Below the pieces are notes generated by a model. That model was not told the DNA's origin and searched no databases. It saw only the letters and a program-made list of their open reading frames with translations. A DNA stretch of 64,000 nt, from assembly GCF_023078355.1 (NCBI RefSeq), contig NZ_CP095552.1:2418001-2482000 (forward strand), written 5' to 3'. Each line of letters opens with the position of its first letter. Position 1 is the first letter of the stretch. This document shows, in pieces, positions 42,112 through 51,205 of this stretch. The stretch is from Gordonia hongkongensis. GTDB lineage: Bacteria; Actinomycetota; Actinomycetes; Mycobacteriales; Mycobacteriaceae. The position numbers were made by a program, and so were the translations under genes.

Positions 42112-42667
42112 CGCCGCGTTCGGTGAGGCGCCCGGCGAGATCCGGGACGAGGGTGTCGGTGTGGCGGATCGCCTGCAACGGCTGTGGAGTCCCCACCGGA
42201 TGACCTACATCGCCGACCCGCAACCGGCCGAGAAGACGGGGCACCCGTTCCTCGACATCCCGACCATGAGCGATGAGGACGGTCTCATCGTGGCGCGTGG
42301 TGACACCGTCTACGCGGTGCTGAACCTGTACCCCTACAACCCGGGGCACACCATGGTGGTGCCGTACCGGCAGGTCGCCGACCTCGAGGATCTGACCGCC
42401 GCGGAGTCCGCGGAACTGATGGCGTTCACGCAGCGGATGATCCGCACGATCAAGGCGGTGTCGAACCCCAACGCGTTCAACGTGGGTCTGAATCTGGGCT
42501 ACGCGGCGGGCGGTTCGTTGTCCGAGCACCTCCACCAGCACATCGTGCCGCGATGGATGGGCGACGCGAATTTCATCACCATCGTCGGCGAGACGAAGGT
42601 CATGCCGCAGTTGCTCCGGGACACCCGCGGACTGCTGGCCGAGGCCTGGCAACGTCTGGGCGACTGA
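42104..42667 (+). CDS. HIT family protein, Ap4A phosphorylase-like (Rv2613c-like)
   Basis: 187 aa. The histidine triad is [11 protein letters not shown] (His142, His144, His146), with [11 protein letters not shown] and a YNPGH loop upstream. The M. tuberculosis orthologue Rv2613c is a diadenosine tetraphosphate phosphorylase. It overlaps thrS by 8 bp, so synthesis is coupled to an enzyme type known to make Ap4A as a side product. ATG 42104 is the conserved start region. Confidence 0.92.
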   Translation: MSDAAFGEAPGEIRDEGVGVADRLQRLWSPHRMTYIADPQPAEKTGHPFLDIPTMSDEDGLIVARGDTVYAVLNLYPYNPGHTMVVPYRQVADLEDLTAAESAELMAFTQRMIRTIKAVSNPNAFNVGLNLGYAAGGSLSEHLHQHIVPRWMGDANFITIVGETKVMPQLLRDTRGLLAEAWQRLGD

Positions 42668-42735
42668 TGACCGACGATGAGTGACCGGGAAGCGTCGGGG
42701 CGCGACGTGCGGCGAGATGGGGGAGGAACTCGGCG

Positions 42736-43455
42736 ATGCTGAGCATTCTGGGTCGGGCGTCGGTCTCGAAGGTGACCCTCCCGATGGGTCGGGCGCTCCT
42801 GCGGACCGGGCTCACGCCGGACTCGGTGACGGTGATCGGCACACTGGCCGGTGTCGCGGCCGCGCTCACCCTGTTCCCGATGGGCGAGCTGTTCTGGGGC
42901 ACGATGGTCATCTGGCTGTTCGTGATGTTCGACATGCTCGACGGCGCGATGGCCCGGGCCCGCGGCGGCGGAACCCGATTCGGCGCGGTTCTCGACGCGA
43001 CCTGTGATCGCGTTGCCGACGGTGCCATCTTCGCCGGCCTGGCGTGGTGGTGCGCGGTCACCGAACCCCACGACCTGCTGCTCGTCGCGACCCTGATCTG
43101 TCTGGTGACCTCGCAGGTCATCTCCTATGCCAAGGCGCGCGCGGAGGCGAGCGGCCTCTACGGCGACGGCGGTCTCATCGAACGACCGGACCGGCTCATC
43201 ATCGTGTTGGTCGGCGCCGGACTGACGGGACTCGGCCTGTGGTGGGCCGTGCATGTCGCCATGTGGATCCTCGCTATCGCGAGTGTGATCACCGTGGGGC
43301 AGCGGATGTGGTCGATCGCGCAGTCGCCGGGTGCCCGGGACCTCATCCCGATCGCTCCCGAACCCGACGACACCGAACCCGCAGAAGCCGAGAACGGCGA
43401 TGCCGAACCCTCGTCCGGCTCGGACGGTCAGACCCCGCCCGCGGGACAGCGATGA
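42736..43455 (+). CDS. pgsA: Phosphatidylinositol phosphate synthase (CDP-alcohol phosphatidyltransferase)
   Basis: 239 aa membrane protein with the CDP-AP motif D66-x2-DG-x2-AR-x8-G-x3-D87-x3-D91 in DMLDGAMARARGGG and FGAVLDATCD. It joins CDP-diacylglycerol and inositol 1-phosphate to give PI-phosphate, the precursor of PI, PIMs, LM and LAM (PgsA1, Rv2612c). There are six membrane segments and an acidic tail. ATG 42736 has GGGAGGA about 9 nt upstream. The downstream acyltransferase start overlaps its stop as ATGA. Confidence 0.93.
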   Translation: MLSILGRASVSKVTLPMGRALLRTGLTPDSVTVIGTLAGVAAALTLFPMGELFWGTMVIWLFVMFDMLDGAMARARGGGTRFGAVLDATCDRVADGAIFAGLAWWCAVTEPHDLLLVATLICLVTSQVISYAKARAEASGLYGDGGLIERPDRLIIVLVGAGLTGLGLWWAVHVAMWILAIASVITVGQRMWSIAQSPGARDLIPIAPEPDDTEPAEAENGDAEPSSGSDGQTPPAGQR

Positions 43456-44375
43456 CCGATCTCGGCGCGATGGCCGCCGATCTCGGGTACCGGGCCGGCT
43501 GGGCCGCCGTCCGCTGGGCTCCGGAACGCGCCGCGCGGGGTCTGTTCGACCGTGCCGGCAGCTACGCGGGTCGTCGTGGCGGTGGCCCGGACCAGTTGCG
43601 CCGCAACCTGGCCCGTGTCCTGGGCGTGGAACCCGCGCAGGTGCCCGACGACCTCGTCGCCGACGCCATGCGCTCCTACGCCCGGTACTGGTGCGAGGCG
43701 TTCCGCCTGCCGACGCAGGATCGTGCGACCGTCACGTCCACCGTCACGCTCCCCGACGAGGACCGGGCCCGACTGGACGCCGCGCTGGCGAGGGGCAAGG
43801 GAGTCATCCTGGCGCTGCCGCACACCGGCAACTGGGACATGGCCGGTGTCTGGCTGGTCCACCATTACGGCAGGTTCGCGACGGTCGCGGAACGCCTGAA
43901 GCCGGAGTCACTGTTCAACCGGTTCGTCGCCTACCGGGAATCGCTCGGCTTCGAGATCTTCCCGCTGAGCGGTGGCGAGCAACCCCCGTTCGGGCAGCTG
44001 GCCGACCGGCTCCGCGCCGGCGGCATCGTGTGCCTGCTCGGCGAACGCGACATCGCCCGGCACGGGGTGCCGGTGACCTTCTTCGGCGAGCGAACCCGCA
44101 TGCCGGCGGGGTCCGCACGGCTGGCGATGGAGACCGGTGCCGCGCTGATGCCCGTCCATCACTGGTTCGAGGAGGCGCCGTACTCCCGGATGTGTTGCGG
44201 GGAGCAGATCGACGTCTCCGGTGGGATCGAAACGGCCACCCAGGCCCTCGCCGACGCCTTCGCGGTCAACATCGCCGCGCATCCGGCGGACTGGCACATG
44301 CTGCAGCCGCTCTGGGAGAGCGACTGGACCGACCGTCAGCGCGGTCGCGTGGAGCGGGACGGGACGCCGACATGA
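43452..44375 (+). CDS. Phosphatidylinositol mannoside acyltransferase (PatA-like, Rv2611c)
   Basis: 307 aa LpxL/HtrB-type acyltransferase. The HX4D motif HTGNWD (124-129) contains the catalytic His/Asp, and a later LLGERDIARHGVPVTFFG supplies the conserved Glu and substrate site. The mycobacterial orthologue transfers palmitoyl from CoA to the mannose of PIM1/PIM2 on the inner membrane face. ATG 43452 overlaps the pgsA stop. The gene order pgsA-patA-pimA is that of M. tuberculosis. Confidence 0.92.
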   Translation: MTDLGAMAADLGYRAGWAAVRWAPERAARGLFDRAGSYAGRRGGGPDQLRRNLARVLGVEPAQVPDDLVADAMRSYARYWCEAFRLPTQDRATVTSTVTLPDEDRARLDAALARGKGVILALPHTGNWDMAGVWLVHHYGRFATVAERLKPESLFNRFVAYRESLGFEIFPLSGGEQPPFGQLADRLRAGGIVCLLGERDIARHGVPVTFFGERTRMPAGSARLAMETGAALMPVHHWFEEAPYSRMCCGEQIDVSGGIETATQALADAFAVNIAAHPADWHMLQPLWESDWTDRQRGRVERDGTPT

Positions 44376-44394
44376 CGACGACCAGGGGAGTGCC

Positions 44395-45519
44395 ATGCGA
44401 ATCGGAATGATCTGCCCTTACTCGTTCGACGTGCCCGGGGGTGTACAGGCCCACGTCACCGAACTCGCCGACGTCTTCCTCGACCGGGGCCACGAGGTCA
44501 GCGTGCTCGCCCCGGCCGGCCGCGACACCGAACTGCCGGAGTACGTCGTCCGGGCGGGACCCGCGCTGGCGATCCCGTACAACGGCTCGGTCTCCCGGGT
44601 GAATTTCAGTCCCAAGGGCTACCTGCGATTGCGTCGCTGGGTCGCCGAGAATGGCTTCGACGTCCTGCACGTCCACGAACCGAATTCGCCGAGCATCTCG
44701 ATGCTGTCGTTGATGGTGGCCTCCGGGCCCATCGTCACCACCTTCCACACCGCCACCTCGAAATCGTTGTGGCTGAGCGTGTTCCAGGGAATCCTACGGC
44801 CGTATCACGAACGGATCGCGGGCAAGATCGCCGTCTCCGAGCTCGCGCGTCGCTGGCAGATGGAGTCACTCGGCTCCGATGCCGTCGAGATCCCGAACGG
44901 CATCAACGTCGCGTCCTTCGCCGACGCCGAGCCCCTCGAGGGGTATCCGCACCCGGGTGGCACGATCCTGTTCCTCGGCCGTTTCGACGAACCGCGCAAG
45001 GGCATCGACGTGCTCATGCGTGCGCTGCCCGCGGTCGTGGAGAGGTTCCCGTACGTGCGGGTCCTGGTCGTCGGCGGCGGCAACCAGGCGGCGCTGCGGC
45101 GGCGGGCGGGTCCACTCGCCGAACACCTGGTGTTCCTGGGACAGGTCGACGACGCGACCAAGGCGCGGGCGCTGGCCTCCGCCGACGTCTACTGCGCACC
45201 CAACCTCGGCGGCGAGAGCTTCGGCATCGTCCTGGTCGAGGCGATGGCGGCCGGGGCGGCGGTGATCGCCAGTTCCCTGAACGCCTTCCGGCGAGTGCTC
45301 GACGACGGCCGGGCCGGGCGACTCGTCGAGACGGGGTCCCCCGATCAACTCGCCGCCGGCCTCGTCGAACTCCTCGCCGACCCGGAGGCGCGCGGCGATC
45401 TCGTCGCCGCCGGACGGATTCGGGCCGACAAGTACGACTGGTCGCGGGTGGCCGACCAGATCCTCCGGGTCTACGACACCGTCACGGTGGGAGCCGGTCC
45501 GGTCGTGGTGTCGGACTGA
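44395..45519 (+). CDS. pimA: Phosphatidylinositol alpha-mannosyltransferase PimA
   Basis: 374 aa GT4, GT-B fold. The N-terminus RIGMICPYSFDVPGGVQAHV has the GG donor loop, VLHVHEPNSPSISML and FHTATSK are PimA-typical, and FLGRFDEPRKGIDVL and NLGGESFGIVLVEAMAAG give the GDP-mannose site and EX7E. It adds the first mannose to phosphatidylinositol (PIM1). ATG 44395 has GGGGAG 5 nt upstream and lies 19 bp after the acyltransferase stop. Confidence 0.95.
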   Translation: MRIGMICPYSFDVPGGVQAHVTELADVFLDRGHEVSVLAPAGRDTELPEYVVRAGPALAIPYNGSVSRVNFSPKGYLRLRRWVAENGFDVLHVHEPNSPSISMLSLMVASGPIVTTFHTATSKSLWLSVFQGILRPYHERIAGKIAVSELARRWQMESLGSDAVEIPNGINVASFADAEPLEGYPHPGGTILFLGRFDEPRKGIDVLMRALPAVVERFPYVRVLVVGGGNQAALRRRAGPLAEHLVFLGQVDDATKARALASADVYCAPNLGGESFGIVLVEAMAAGAAVIASSLNAFRRVLDDGRAGRLVETGSPDQLAAGLVELLADPEARGDLVAAGRIRADKYDWSRVADQILRVYDTVTVGAGPVVVSD

Positions 45520-46064
45520 TGGCCACCTGGATCGTCCTCGGCGTGGTGGCCGTGCTGCTCGTGGCGGGATGGGCCTACCACACGGCCAACCGTCTCGACC
45601 GGCTCAACGTCCGTGTCGATCTCGCCCGCCAGGCGCTCGAATCGAACCTCGACCGGCGCGCGGTGGTCGTGCGTGCCGTGTCCGCGGAGATGATCGCCGG
45701 CGACGGCGCCGCGAACTCCCGCACGTCCGTCGACGACGGCGTCGCCGCCCAGGCGCGAGAGCTCGCCACGCTGGCCGATCGCGCCGAGCGGGCCGCGCCG
45801 ACGGCACGTGAGGACGCCGAGAACGCGCTGTCGGCCGCACTGGCGCGCACCGACCCGAATCGTCGGTCCGCGGCCCTCGTCGTCGAACTCGCCGACGCCG
45901 AGACGCGGGTGATGATGGCGCGTCGGTTCTACAACGACGCCGTGCGTGACACCAGGGCCCTCGCGCAACGACGGCCCGTTCGATGGCTGCGGCTCGGCGG
46001 CCACGCGGCACCCCCGGAGTACTTCGAGATCATCGAGCGCGTCACCCCAGGCCAGGCGGACTGA
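45519..46064 (+). CDS. LemA-like membrane-anchored protein
   Basis: 181 aa. A single N-terminal membrane segment (TWIVLGVVAVLLVAGWAY) is followed by a helical region. NRLDRLNVRVDLARQALESN and ELADAETRVMMARRFYNDAV resemble LemA proteins, including the ARxxYNDAV element; PEYFEIIERVTP ends the chain. Corresponding mycobacterial loci have Rv2609c-type genes here. Function is unknown. ATG 45519 overlaps the pimA stop by one base, so it belongs to the PIM operon. Confidence 0.65.
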   Translation: MATWIVLGVVAVLLVAGWAYHTANRLDRLNVRVDLARQALESNLDRRAVVVRAVSAEMIAGDGAANSRTSVDDGVAAQARELATLADRAERAAPTAREDAENALSAALARTDPNRRSAALVVELADAETRVMMARRFYNDAVRDTRALAQRRPVRWLRLGGHAAPPEYFEIIERVTPGQAD

Positions 46065-46094
46065 TCCCTCGTCAGGGGCCCTCGGCCCCTCGCC

Positions 46095-46100
46095 TAGACT
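46095..46100 (+). promoter_or_regulatory. Candidate -10 box of pdxS
   Basis: TAGACT about 60 nt before the pdxS start, in the 96-bp gap after the LemA-like gene. Confidence 0.3.
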
Positions 46101-46160
46101 GGTGGGCATACCGCCGCCGCGAACGCGGCAGGTCGGGACTGCGACACGAGGAGATCTTCA

Positions 46161-47072
46161 GTGAGTCACAACGGCGCGACCGTTCCCGAGGTCGGCCAGG
46201 GCACGGCCCGGGTCAAGCGCGGCATGGCGGAGATGCTCAAGGGCGGCGTGATCATGGACGTCGTGACCCCCGAGCAGGCGAAGATCGCCGAGGATGCCGG
46301 CGCGGTGGCCGTCATGGCTCTGGAGCGGGTGCCCGCCGACATCCGTGCCCAGGGCGGGGTGTCGCGGATGAGCGATCCCGACATGATCGACGGCATCATC
46401 GCCGCCGTCTCGATCCCGGTGATGGCCAAGGCCCGCATCGGCCATTTCGTCGAGGCGCAGATCCTGCAGAGCCTCGGGGTGGACTACGTCGACGAATCCG
46501 AGGTCCTGACCCCGGCCGACTACAGCAACCACATCGACAAGTGGGCCTTCACGGTGCCGTTCGTGTGCGGTGCGACCAATCTCGGTGAGGCCCTGCGCCG
46601 GATCACCGAGGGCGCGGCCATGATCCGCTCGAAGGGCGAGGCCGGCACCGGCGACGTGTCGAACGCGACGACCCACATGCGCAAGATCCGCGACGAGATC
46701 CGGCGTCTGACCTCGTTGCCGAAGGACGAACTGTACGTGGCCGCAAAGGAATTGCAGGCTCCCTACGAGCTGGTGGTCGAGGTGGCCGAGGCCGGCAAGC
46801 TGCCGGTCACGCTGTTCACCGCGGGCGGGATCGCCACCCCGGCCGACGCCGCGATGATGATGCAGCTCGGCGCCGAGGGCGTGTTCGTCGGATCGGGGAT
46901 CTTCAAGTCGGGCAACCCGGCACAGCGGGCCGCGGCGATCGTGCAGGCGACCACTTTCCACGACGATCCGGACGTGCTGGCGAAGGTCTCGCGCGGCCTG
47001 GGCGAGGCGATGGTCGGCATCAACGTCGACGACATCCCGCAGCCGCACCGCCTCGCCGAGCGCGGTTGGTGA
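46161..47072 (+). CDS. pdxS: Pyridoxal 5'-phosphate synthase lyase subunit PdxS
   Basis: 303 aa TIM-barrel synthase. [18 protein letters not shown] (catalytic Asp region), [17 protein letters not shown] (Schiff-base Lys), [16 protein letters not shown] (second Lys) and [18 protein letters not shown] are invariant. It makes PLP from ribose 5-phosphate, glyceraldehyde 3-phosphate and ammonia delivered by PdxT. GTG 46161 follows GAGGAG. Its amidotransferase partner is 3.4 kb downstream instead of nearly adjacent. Confidence 0.97.
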   Translation: MSHNGATVPEVGQGTARVKRGMAEMLKGGVIMDVVTPEQAKIAEDAGAVAVMALERVPADIRAQGGVSRMSDPDMIDGIIAAVSIPVMAKARIGHFVEAQILQSLGVDYVDESEVLTPADYSNHIDKWAFTVPFVCGATNLGEALRRITEGAAMIRSKGEAGTGDVSNATTHMRKIRDEIRRLTSLPKDELYVAAKELQAPYELVVEVAEAGKLPVTLFTAGGIATPADAAMMMQLGAEGVFVGSGIFKSGNPAQRAAAIVQATTFHDDPDVLAKVSRGLGEAMVGINVDDIPQPHRLAERGW

Positions 47073-47203
47073 CCGCTTCGTCCGGATCGTAGGTGGTCAG
47101 ACCGACCGCCGGCAGCCGCGGCGCCCCGTCTCAACACGCCGGAGACCGAACAGTCGACATGCGTGGCGGGTCAGGGGCTTCGCGGCGGTAGTATCTGCTG
47201 ATC

Positions 47204-48070
47204 ATGGATGCGGCGACCATCGTTCGAGACGCTTCGGTCTCGGGCACACACATCGTGGGTGAACTGCGGCTCGAGTGGTCCGCCGCGTGCAATGTGGGGC
47301 GAGTACGGGAGACGAACGAGGACGCGGCGCTCGCGCTGCCGGGGATGTACCTGCTCGCCGACGGCATGGGCGGGCACGACAGCGGCGAGCTGGCCAGCGA
47401 GGCCGCATTGCTCACCTTGTCGGAGGCCACCAGCGCGGGTGAACTCAAGGCGACCCAACTGCAACTCGACGATCTGTTGCTCGCCGCCCAGCGGCGCATC
47501 GGCGAGATCGACACCGAGACCGAGCGACGCGCGGGTACCACCGCCACCGGCATCGTGCTCGTCACGCACGAGCAGAGCCCGCACTGGCTGGTGCTCAACA
47601 TCGGCGACTCGCGGACCTATCGCTTCCAGAACGGGTCGCTCAACCAGCTCACCACCGACCACTCGCAGGTTCAGGAATTCATCGACGCCGGATTTCTCAC
47701 GCCCGAGCAGGCCCGGACCGACCCGCGCCGCAACGTGATCACGCGTGCGCTCGGCGCGGGCATGGTCGACCCGGTCGCCGACTACTCGAGTACGCCGGCA
47801 TTCCCGGGGGATGTGCTGCTGCTGTGTACCGACGGTCTGACCGGGGAGCTGCCCGACGAGGAGATCGGTGACATCCTGCGCAATGCGGAGGACTCCCGGC
47901 AGGCGGCCGAACGGCTCGTCGACGCCGCCCTGGCGCTCGGCGCGCATGACAACGTCACCGTCATCGTCGTGAGTGTCCACGAGTCGGTGCCGACGCTCAC
48001 GATGCCCGCGCTCGACGACTCGGCGCAGGGAGAGGCCGCCGGAGCTGCTCCGGCCCCCGACCCGAGCTGA
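47204..48070 (+). CDS. PP2C-type serine/threonine protein phosphatase
   Basis: 288 aa soluble PPM phosphatase. RVRETNEDAAL, LLADGMGGHDSGE, TTATGIVLV, LNIGDSRTYRF, VLLLCTDGLTGELP and HDNVTVIVVS carry the metal-binding aspartates in family order. There is no membrane segment, unlike PstP. It dephosphorylates phospho-Ser/Thr proteins. The FHA gene 11 bp downstream suggests a phosphothreonine-dependent partner. The first about 20 residues are variable; ATG 47204 is the only good start. Confidence 0.93.
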   Translation: MDAATIVRDASVSGTHIVGELRLEWSAACNVGRVRETNEDAALALPGMYLLADGMGGHDSGELASEAALLTLSEATSAGELKATQLQLDDLLLAAQRRIGEIDTETERRAGTTATGIVLVTHEQSPHWLVLNIGDSRTYRFQNGSLNQLTTDHSQVQEFIDAGFLTPEQARTDPRRNVITRALGAGMVDPVADYSSTPAFPGDVLLLCTDGLTGELPDEEIGDILRNAEDSRQAAERLVDAALALGAHDNVTVIVVSVHESVPTLTMPALDDSAQGEAAGAAPAPDPS

Positions 48071-48081
48071 TCGGAGGACTG

Positions 48082-48852
48082 ATGACCACGGGTCAGGGCC
48101 GGGCCGAGACACCCCCCGCAGAGTCCGGCGACGCCGCGCTGGACGCCGGGGCGACCTACGTCGAATACTGCGGCGAGCGCATCGCGCTCGACGCCGACCG
48201 ACGGTTCTTCATCGGCCGCGAAGCGGATCTGTCCATCGACGACAACCCGTACCTACATCGCCGATTCCTGGTGATACACAACGAGAACGGGCTCTGGTGG
48301 CTCACCAATCTCGGTACGCACCTGTCGGCGAGCGTCTCGGCGGGCGACGTCGGGTTCTCGGCGACCCTGGGCCCCGGTGCGCGGATGCCGCTCGTCTTCG
48401 GTGAGACGACCATCGTGTTCACCGCCGGCCCGACGACCTACGAGCTGAGCCTGTTCGCCCGCGCACCGCAGGTGAAATCGGTGACGCGGCCGGAATACAG
48501 CGGCGGGCACACGACGCAAGGCGTGCCCACGCTCACGGAGAGTCAGAAGCTGCTGATCATCGTGCTGGCCGAGGAGATCCTGCGGCGTGAGGGGACCGGC
48601 TCGAGTGCCATCCCGTCGTCGGCGCAGGCGGCGCGCCGGCTGGGCTGGCCGCTGACCAAGTTCAATCGCAAGCTCGACAACGTCTGCGACAAGCTCGATC
48701 AACTCGGGGTGAGCGGAATGCGCGGCGGGGGCGGGAAACTCGCGAGCAACCGCCGGACCAAACTGGTGGAGTACGCGGTGTCGTCACGCATCGTCACGCG
48801 AGAAGATCTCCCCCTCATCGACGCCGAGGCGGCCCGAAACGCGGCCGACTGA
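48082..48852 (+). CDS. FHA domain protein with C-terminal helix-turn-helix-like region
   Basis: 256 aa. An N-terminal FHA domain (about 25-130) starts RRFFIGREADLSIDD; the usual S-x-x-H reads NPYLHRRF, so one phosphate contact differs. The C-terminal half (about 150-235) is helical and basic, with SQKLLIIVLAEEILRREG, AARRLGWPLTKFNRKLD and SNRRTKLVEYAV, which looks like a winged HTH. This predicts a phosphothreonine-recognising DNA-binding protein (inference). ATG 48082 has GGAGGA 4 nt upstream. It is co-transcribed with the PP2C gene. Confidence 0.85.
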   Translation: MTTGQGRAETPPAESGDAALDAGATYVEYCGERIALDADRRFFIGREADLSIDDNPYLHRRFLVIHNENGLWWLTNLGTHLSASVSAGDVGFSATLGPGARMPLVFGETTIVFTAGPTTYELSLFARAPQVKSVTRPEYSGGHTTQGVPTLTESQKLLIIVLAEEILRREGTGSSAIPSSAQAARRLGWPLTKFNRKLDNVCDKLDQLGVSGMRGGGGKLASNRRTKLVEYAVSSRIVTREDLPLIDAEAARNAAD

Positions 48853-48894
48853 GTCAGCCGCCGCATCTGCACGTCGCTGACCTGCGGTTTCACC

Positions 48895-48932
48895 GTGGGT
48901 AGTTCTCCCCACGGGTAGGGGAGTTCTCCCCA
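48895..48932. promoter_or_regulatory. Two tandem palindromic sites upstream of the LuxR-type gene
   Basis: AGTTCTCCCCA occurs at 48901-48911 and again at 48922-48932, 21 bp apart. Each is the right half of a palindrome: GTGGGTAG-TT-CTCCCCAC (48895-48912, one mismatch) and GGGGAG-TT-CTCCCC (48918-48931). They lie just upstream of a CATAAT -10-like box at 48954-48959, a position suited to activation or autoregulation. Confidence 0.6.
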
Positions 48933-49022
48933 TCGACCACCCGGGCCGCAGCCCATAATCTTCATCTCATCGCCGGGAGAACCCGGAAGACCACCGGTTG
49001 AATGAGTGAAGAGGAAGCACAC

Positions 49023-49514
49023 ATGACTGCGATCGCCCATCAGGCCCCCCAGCACCTGCGCTCGGTCAGCGCTCGTCGTGACGCGGAGGCCATCGCCCGC
49101 CGGAAGGAAGCCCTGGCGCGTCTGGCGGCTCGCCGGATGCCGTTGCCCGGCCACCAGATCCAGACGCCGCGCGCGGGTCAGCCGCTCGGCCTGGGCCATC
49201 GTCCGGGACACCCCCACCTGCACCGTGCGGTCGCCGTTCCCGCGCTCACCGAGGTCCCCGAGGTCGCGGAGGCCACGGCCGACCGCGCCAAGCCGAATCT
49301 CACCTCGCGCGAGGTAGAGGTCCTGCGCACCTGGATGCTCGTCGACTCCAAACCCGCTGTGGCCCAGGAGCTCTACATCTCGCTCGGTACGGTCAATACC
49401 CACCTCACCCGGATCCGGGCCAAGTACGCCGAGATCGGCCGTCCCGCCCCGACGAAGGCATCGCTGGTCGCCCGGGCCATCCAGGACGGGATCATGACCC
49501 TCGACGAACTCTGA
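49023..49514 (+). CDS. LuxR-type (LuxR C-terminal HTH) transcriptional regulator
   Basis: 163 aa. The N-terminal about 95 residues are low-complexity, rich in Arg, Ala and His, with no receiver or ligand domain. The C-terminal LuxR HTH begins NLTSREVEVLRTWMLVDSKP and continues AQELYISLGTVNTHLTRIRAKY, then LVARAIQDG. ATG 49023 has AGAGGAA 6 nt upstream; an ATG at 49002 lacks one. It is preceded by two tandem palindromes that may be its own operators. Signal and targets are unknown. Confidence 0.85.
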   Translation: MTAIAHQAPQHLRSVSARRDAEAIARRKEALARLAARRMPLPGHQIQTPRAGQPLGLGHRPGHPHLHRAVAVPALTEVPEVAEATADRAKPNLTSREVEVLRTWMLVDSKPAVAQELYISLGTVNTHLTRIRAKYAEIGRPAPTKASLVARAIQDGIMTLDEL

Positions 49515-49564
49515 TCGCCGGCCGCGCTTCGGCGGGCAGGGGAGTGCCCACCGGCGCCGTGCGC

Positions 49565-49570
49565 GATACT
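49565..49570 (+). promoter_or_regulatory. -10 box of tesB, leaderless type
   Basis: GATACT, 7 nt before GTG 49578, with no ribosome site. Confidence 0.4.
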
Positions 49571-49577
49571 GGTCTGC

Positions 49578-50432
49578 GTGGCAGCCATCGAGGACATACT
49601 CCAGGTCGAACAGATCGAGACCGACATCTACCGCGGCGGTGCGTTCCCGAGTCACCTTCAGCGCACCTTCGGCGGCCAGGTCGCCGGCCAGGCCCTGATG
49701 TCGGCGACCCGCACGGTGTCCGACGAGTTCGACGTTCATTCCCTCCACGGTTATTTCCTGCGTCCCGGTGACCCGGATCGTCCGGCGGTGTTCCTCGTCG
49801 ACCGCATCCGCGACGGACGGTCGTTCGTCACCCGGCGGGTGACCGGCATCCAGAACGGCGAGGCGATCTTCACCATGTCGGCGTCGTTCCATGTACGGAC
49901 CGACCAGGGCTACGAGCACCAGGACCGGATGCCGCCGGCGCCGCAACCGGACGAGCTCACCGACCGCCTCGACGAGCTGGCCGAGGAAGAGCGCGCGGTG
50001 TTCAAGGAGTGGCGCAACTTCGATCTGCGCATCGTGCCCCCGGAGATGATGGTCACCTCGTCGTATTTCGCTGCGCAACAACGAGTCTGGTTCCGCTACC
50101 GCCATCGGCTGCCCGACGACACCGTCTTCCATGTCGGCACCCTCGCCTACATGAGCGACATGACCTTGCTCGGCTCCTCGCGCGTGCCCCATCCGGAGTC
50201 CAACCCGCAGGTCGCCTCCCTCGACCACGCGATGTGGTTCATGCGCCCCTTCCGGGCCGACGACTGGCTCCTCTACGACCAGACGTCGCCGTCGGCGGGC
50301 GGTGGTCGCGCGCTGACCCAGGGACGGATCTTCGATCGACAGGGCCGCCTGGTGGCGGCGGTCACCCAGGAGGGGCTGGCGCGCACCGGTCGTGTGATGC
50401 CCGACGACCAGCACGCCCGGACCGATCGGTGA
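49578..50432 (+). CDS. tesB: Acyl-CoA thioesterase II (TesB)
   Basis: 284 aa double-hotdog thioesterase. [19 protein letters not shown] is the first hotdog helix, [10 protein letters not shown] and [17 protein letters not shown] follow, and the second domain has [21 protein letters not shown] with the catalytic Asp, then [14 protein letters not shown]. It hydrolyses medium- to long-chain acyl-CoA. Synteny with Rv2605c (TesB2) next to pdxT is kept. GTG 49578 follows a -10-like box by 7 nt. Its stop overlaps the pdxT start (GTGA). Confidence 0.93.
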   Translation: MAAIEDILQVEQIETDIYRGGAFPSHLQRTFGGQVAGQALMSATRTVSDEFDVHSLHGYFLRPGDPDRPAVFLVDRIRDGRSFVTRRVTGIQNGEAIFTMSASFHVRTDQGYEHQDRMPPAPQPDELTDRLDELAEEERAVFKEWRNFDLRIVPPEMMVTSSYFAAQQRVWFRYRHRLPDDTVFHVGTLAYMSDMTLLGSSRVPHPESNPQVASLDHAMWFMRPFRADDWLLYDQTSPSAGGGRALTQGRIFDRQGRLVAAVTQEGLARTGRVMPDDQHARTDR

Positions 50433-51049
50433 GCGAAGGCAACCGGCCGCGGATCGGGGTTCTGGCACTGCAGGGCGATGTGCGCGAGCACGTCTTCGCG
50501 CTCGAGGCGGCCGGCGCCGACGCCGTGGCGGTGCGACGCCCGGCCGAACTCGACGAGATCGACGGAATCGTCATCCCCGGCGGTGAATCGACGACGATGA
50601 GCAAACTGCTCGGCATCTTCGACCTGTTCGACCCGCTGGTCGACAAGCTGTCCGACGGCCTCCCGGCGTACGGGTCGTGCGCGGGCATGATCATGCTCGC
50701 CTCCACGATCCTCGACACCCGGCCCGACGCACGGCATCTGGACGCCCTCGATGTCACGGTGCGGCGCAATGCATTCGGGCGTCAGGTGGAGAGTTTCGAA
50801 ACCGACCTGGAGTTCACCGGGATCACCGACACCGAGGGTGCCGCGCCGATGCGTGCGGTGTTCATCCGGGCGCCGTGGGTCGAGTCCGTCGCCCCGGAGG
50901 TCGAGGTCCTGGCGCGTGTTCCCGACGGCCCGGCGGCCGGGCGGATCGTCGCGGTCCGCCAGGGGAACGTGCTCGCGACGTCGTTCCACCCGGAGGTGAC
51001 CGGCGACCGGCGCGTACATGAATACTTCGTGGAGATGGTGCGTCGGTAA
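50429..51049 (+). CDS. pdxT: Pyridoxal 5'-phosphate synthase glutaminase subunit PdxT
   Basis: 206 aa class I glutamine amidotransferase. [35 protein letters not shown] (nucleophile Cys84) and [10 protein letters not shown] (His187, Glu189) complete the triad. It releases ammonia from glutamine to PdxS. GTG 50429 overlaps the tesB stop, so it depends on tesB translation. The gap to yebC is 156 bp and holds two copies of CAACAGGGCG 16 bp apart (51101 and 51117), not otherwise explained. Confidence 0.96.
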   Translation: MSEGNRPRIGVLALQGDVREHVFALEAAGADAVAVRRPAELDEIDGIVIPGGESTTMSKLLGIFDLFDPLVDKLSDGLPAYGSCAGMIMLASTILDTRPDARHLDALDVTVRRNAFGRQVESFETDLEFTGITDTEGAAPMRAVFIRAPWVESVAPEVEVLARVPDGPAAGRIVAVRQGNVLATSFHPEVTGDRRVHEYFVEMVRR

Positions 51050-51205
51050 GATCGTGCCGAACCAGCGGTAGACCACGAGCCCGGCACGCCGGGAACAACC
51101 CAACAGGGCGCACCACCAACAGGGCGACCGGATACAGGTAGGAGTGCGCCGGATGCGGGCCACGGCCCGCCGCACGTGCCGGCGCCGGGAAAGGAATCGA
51201 CGGAC

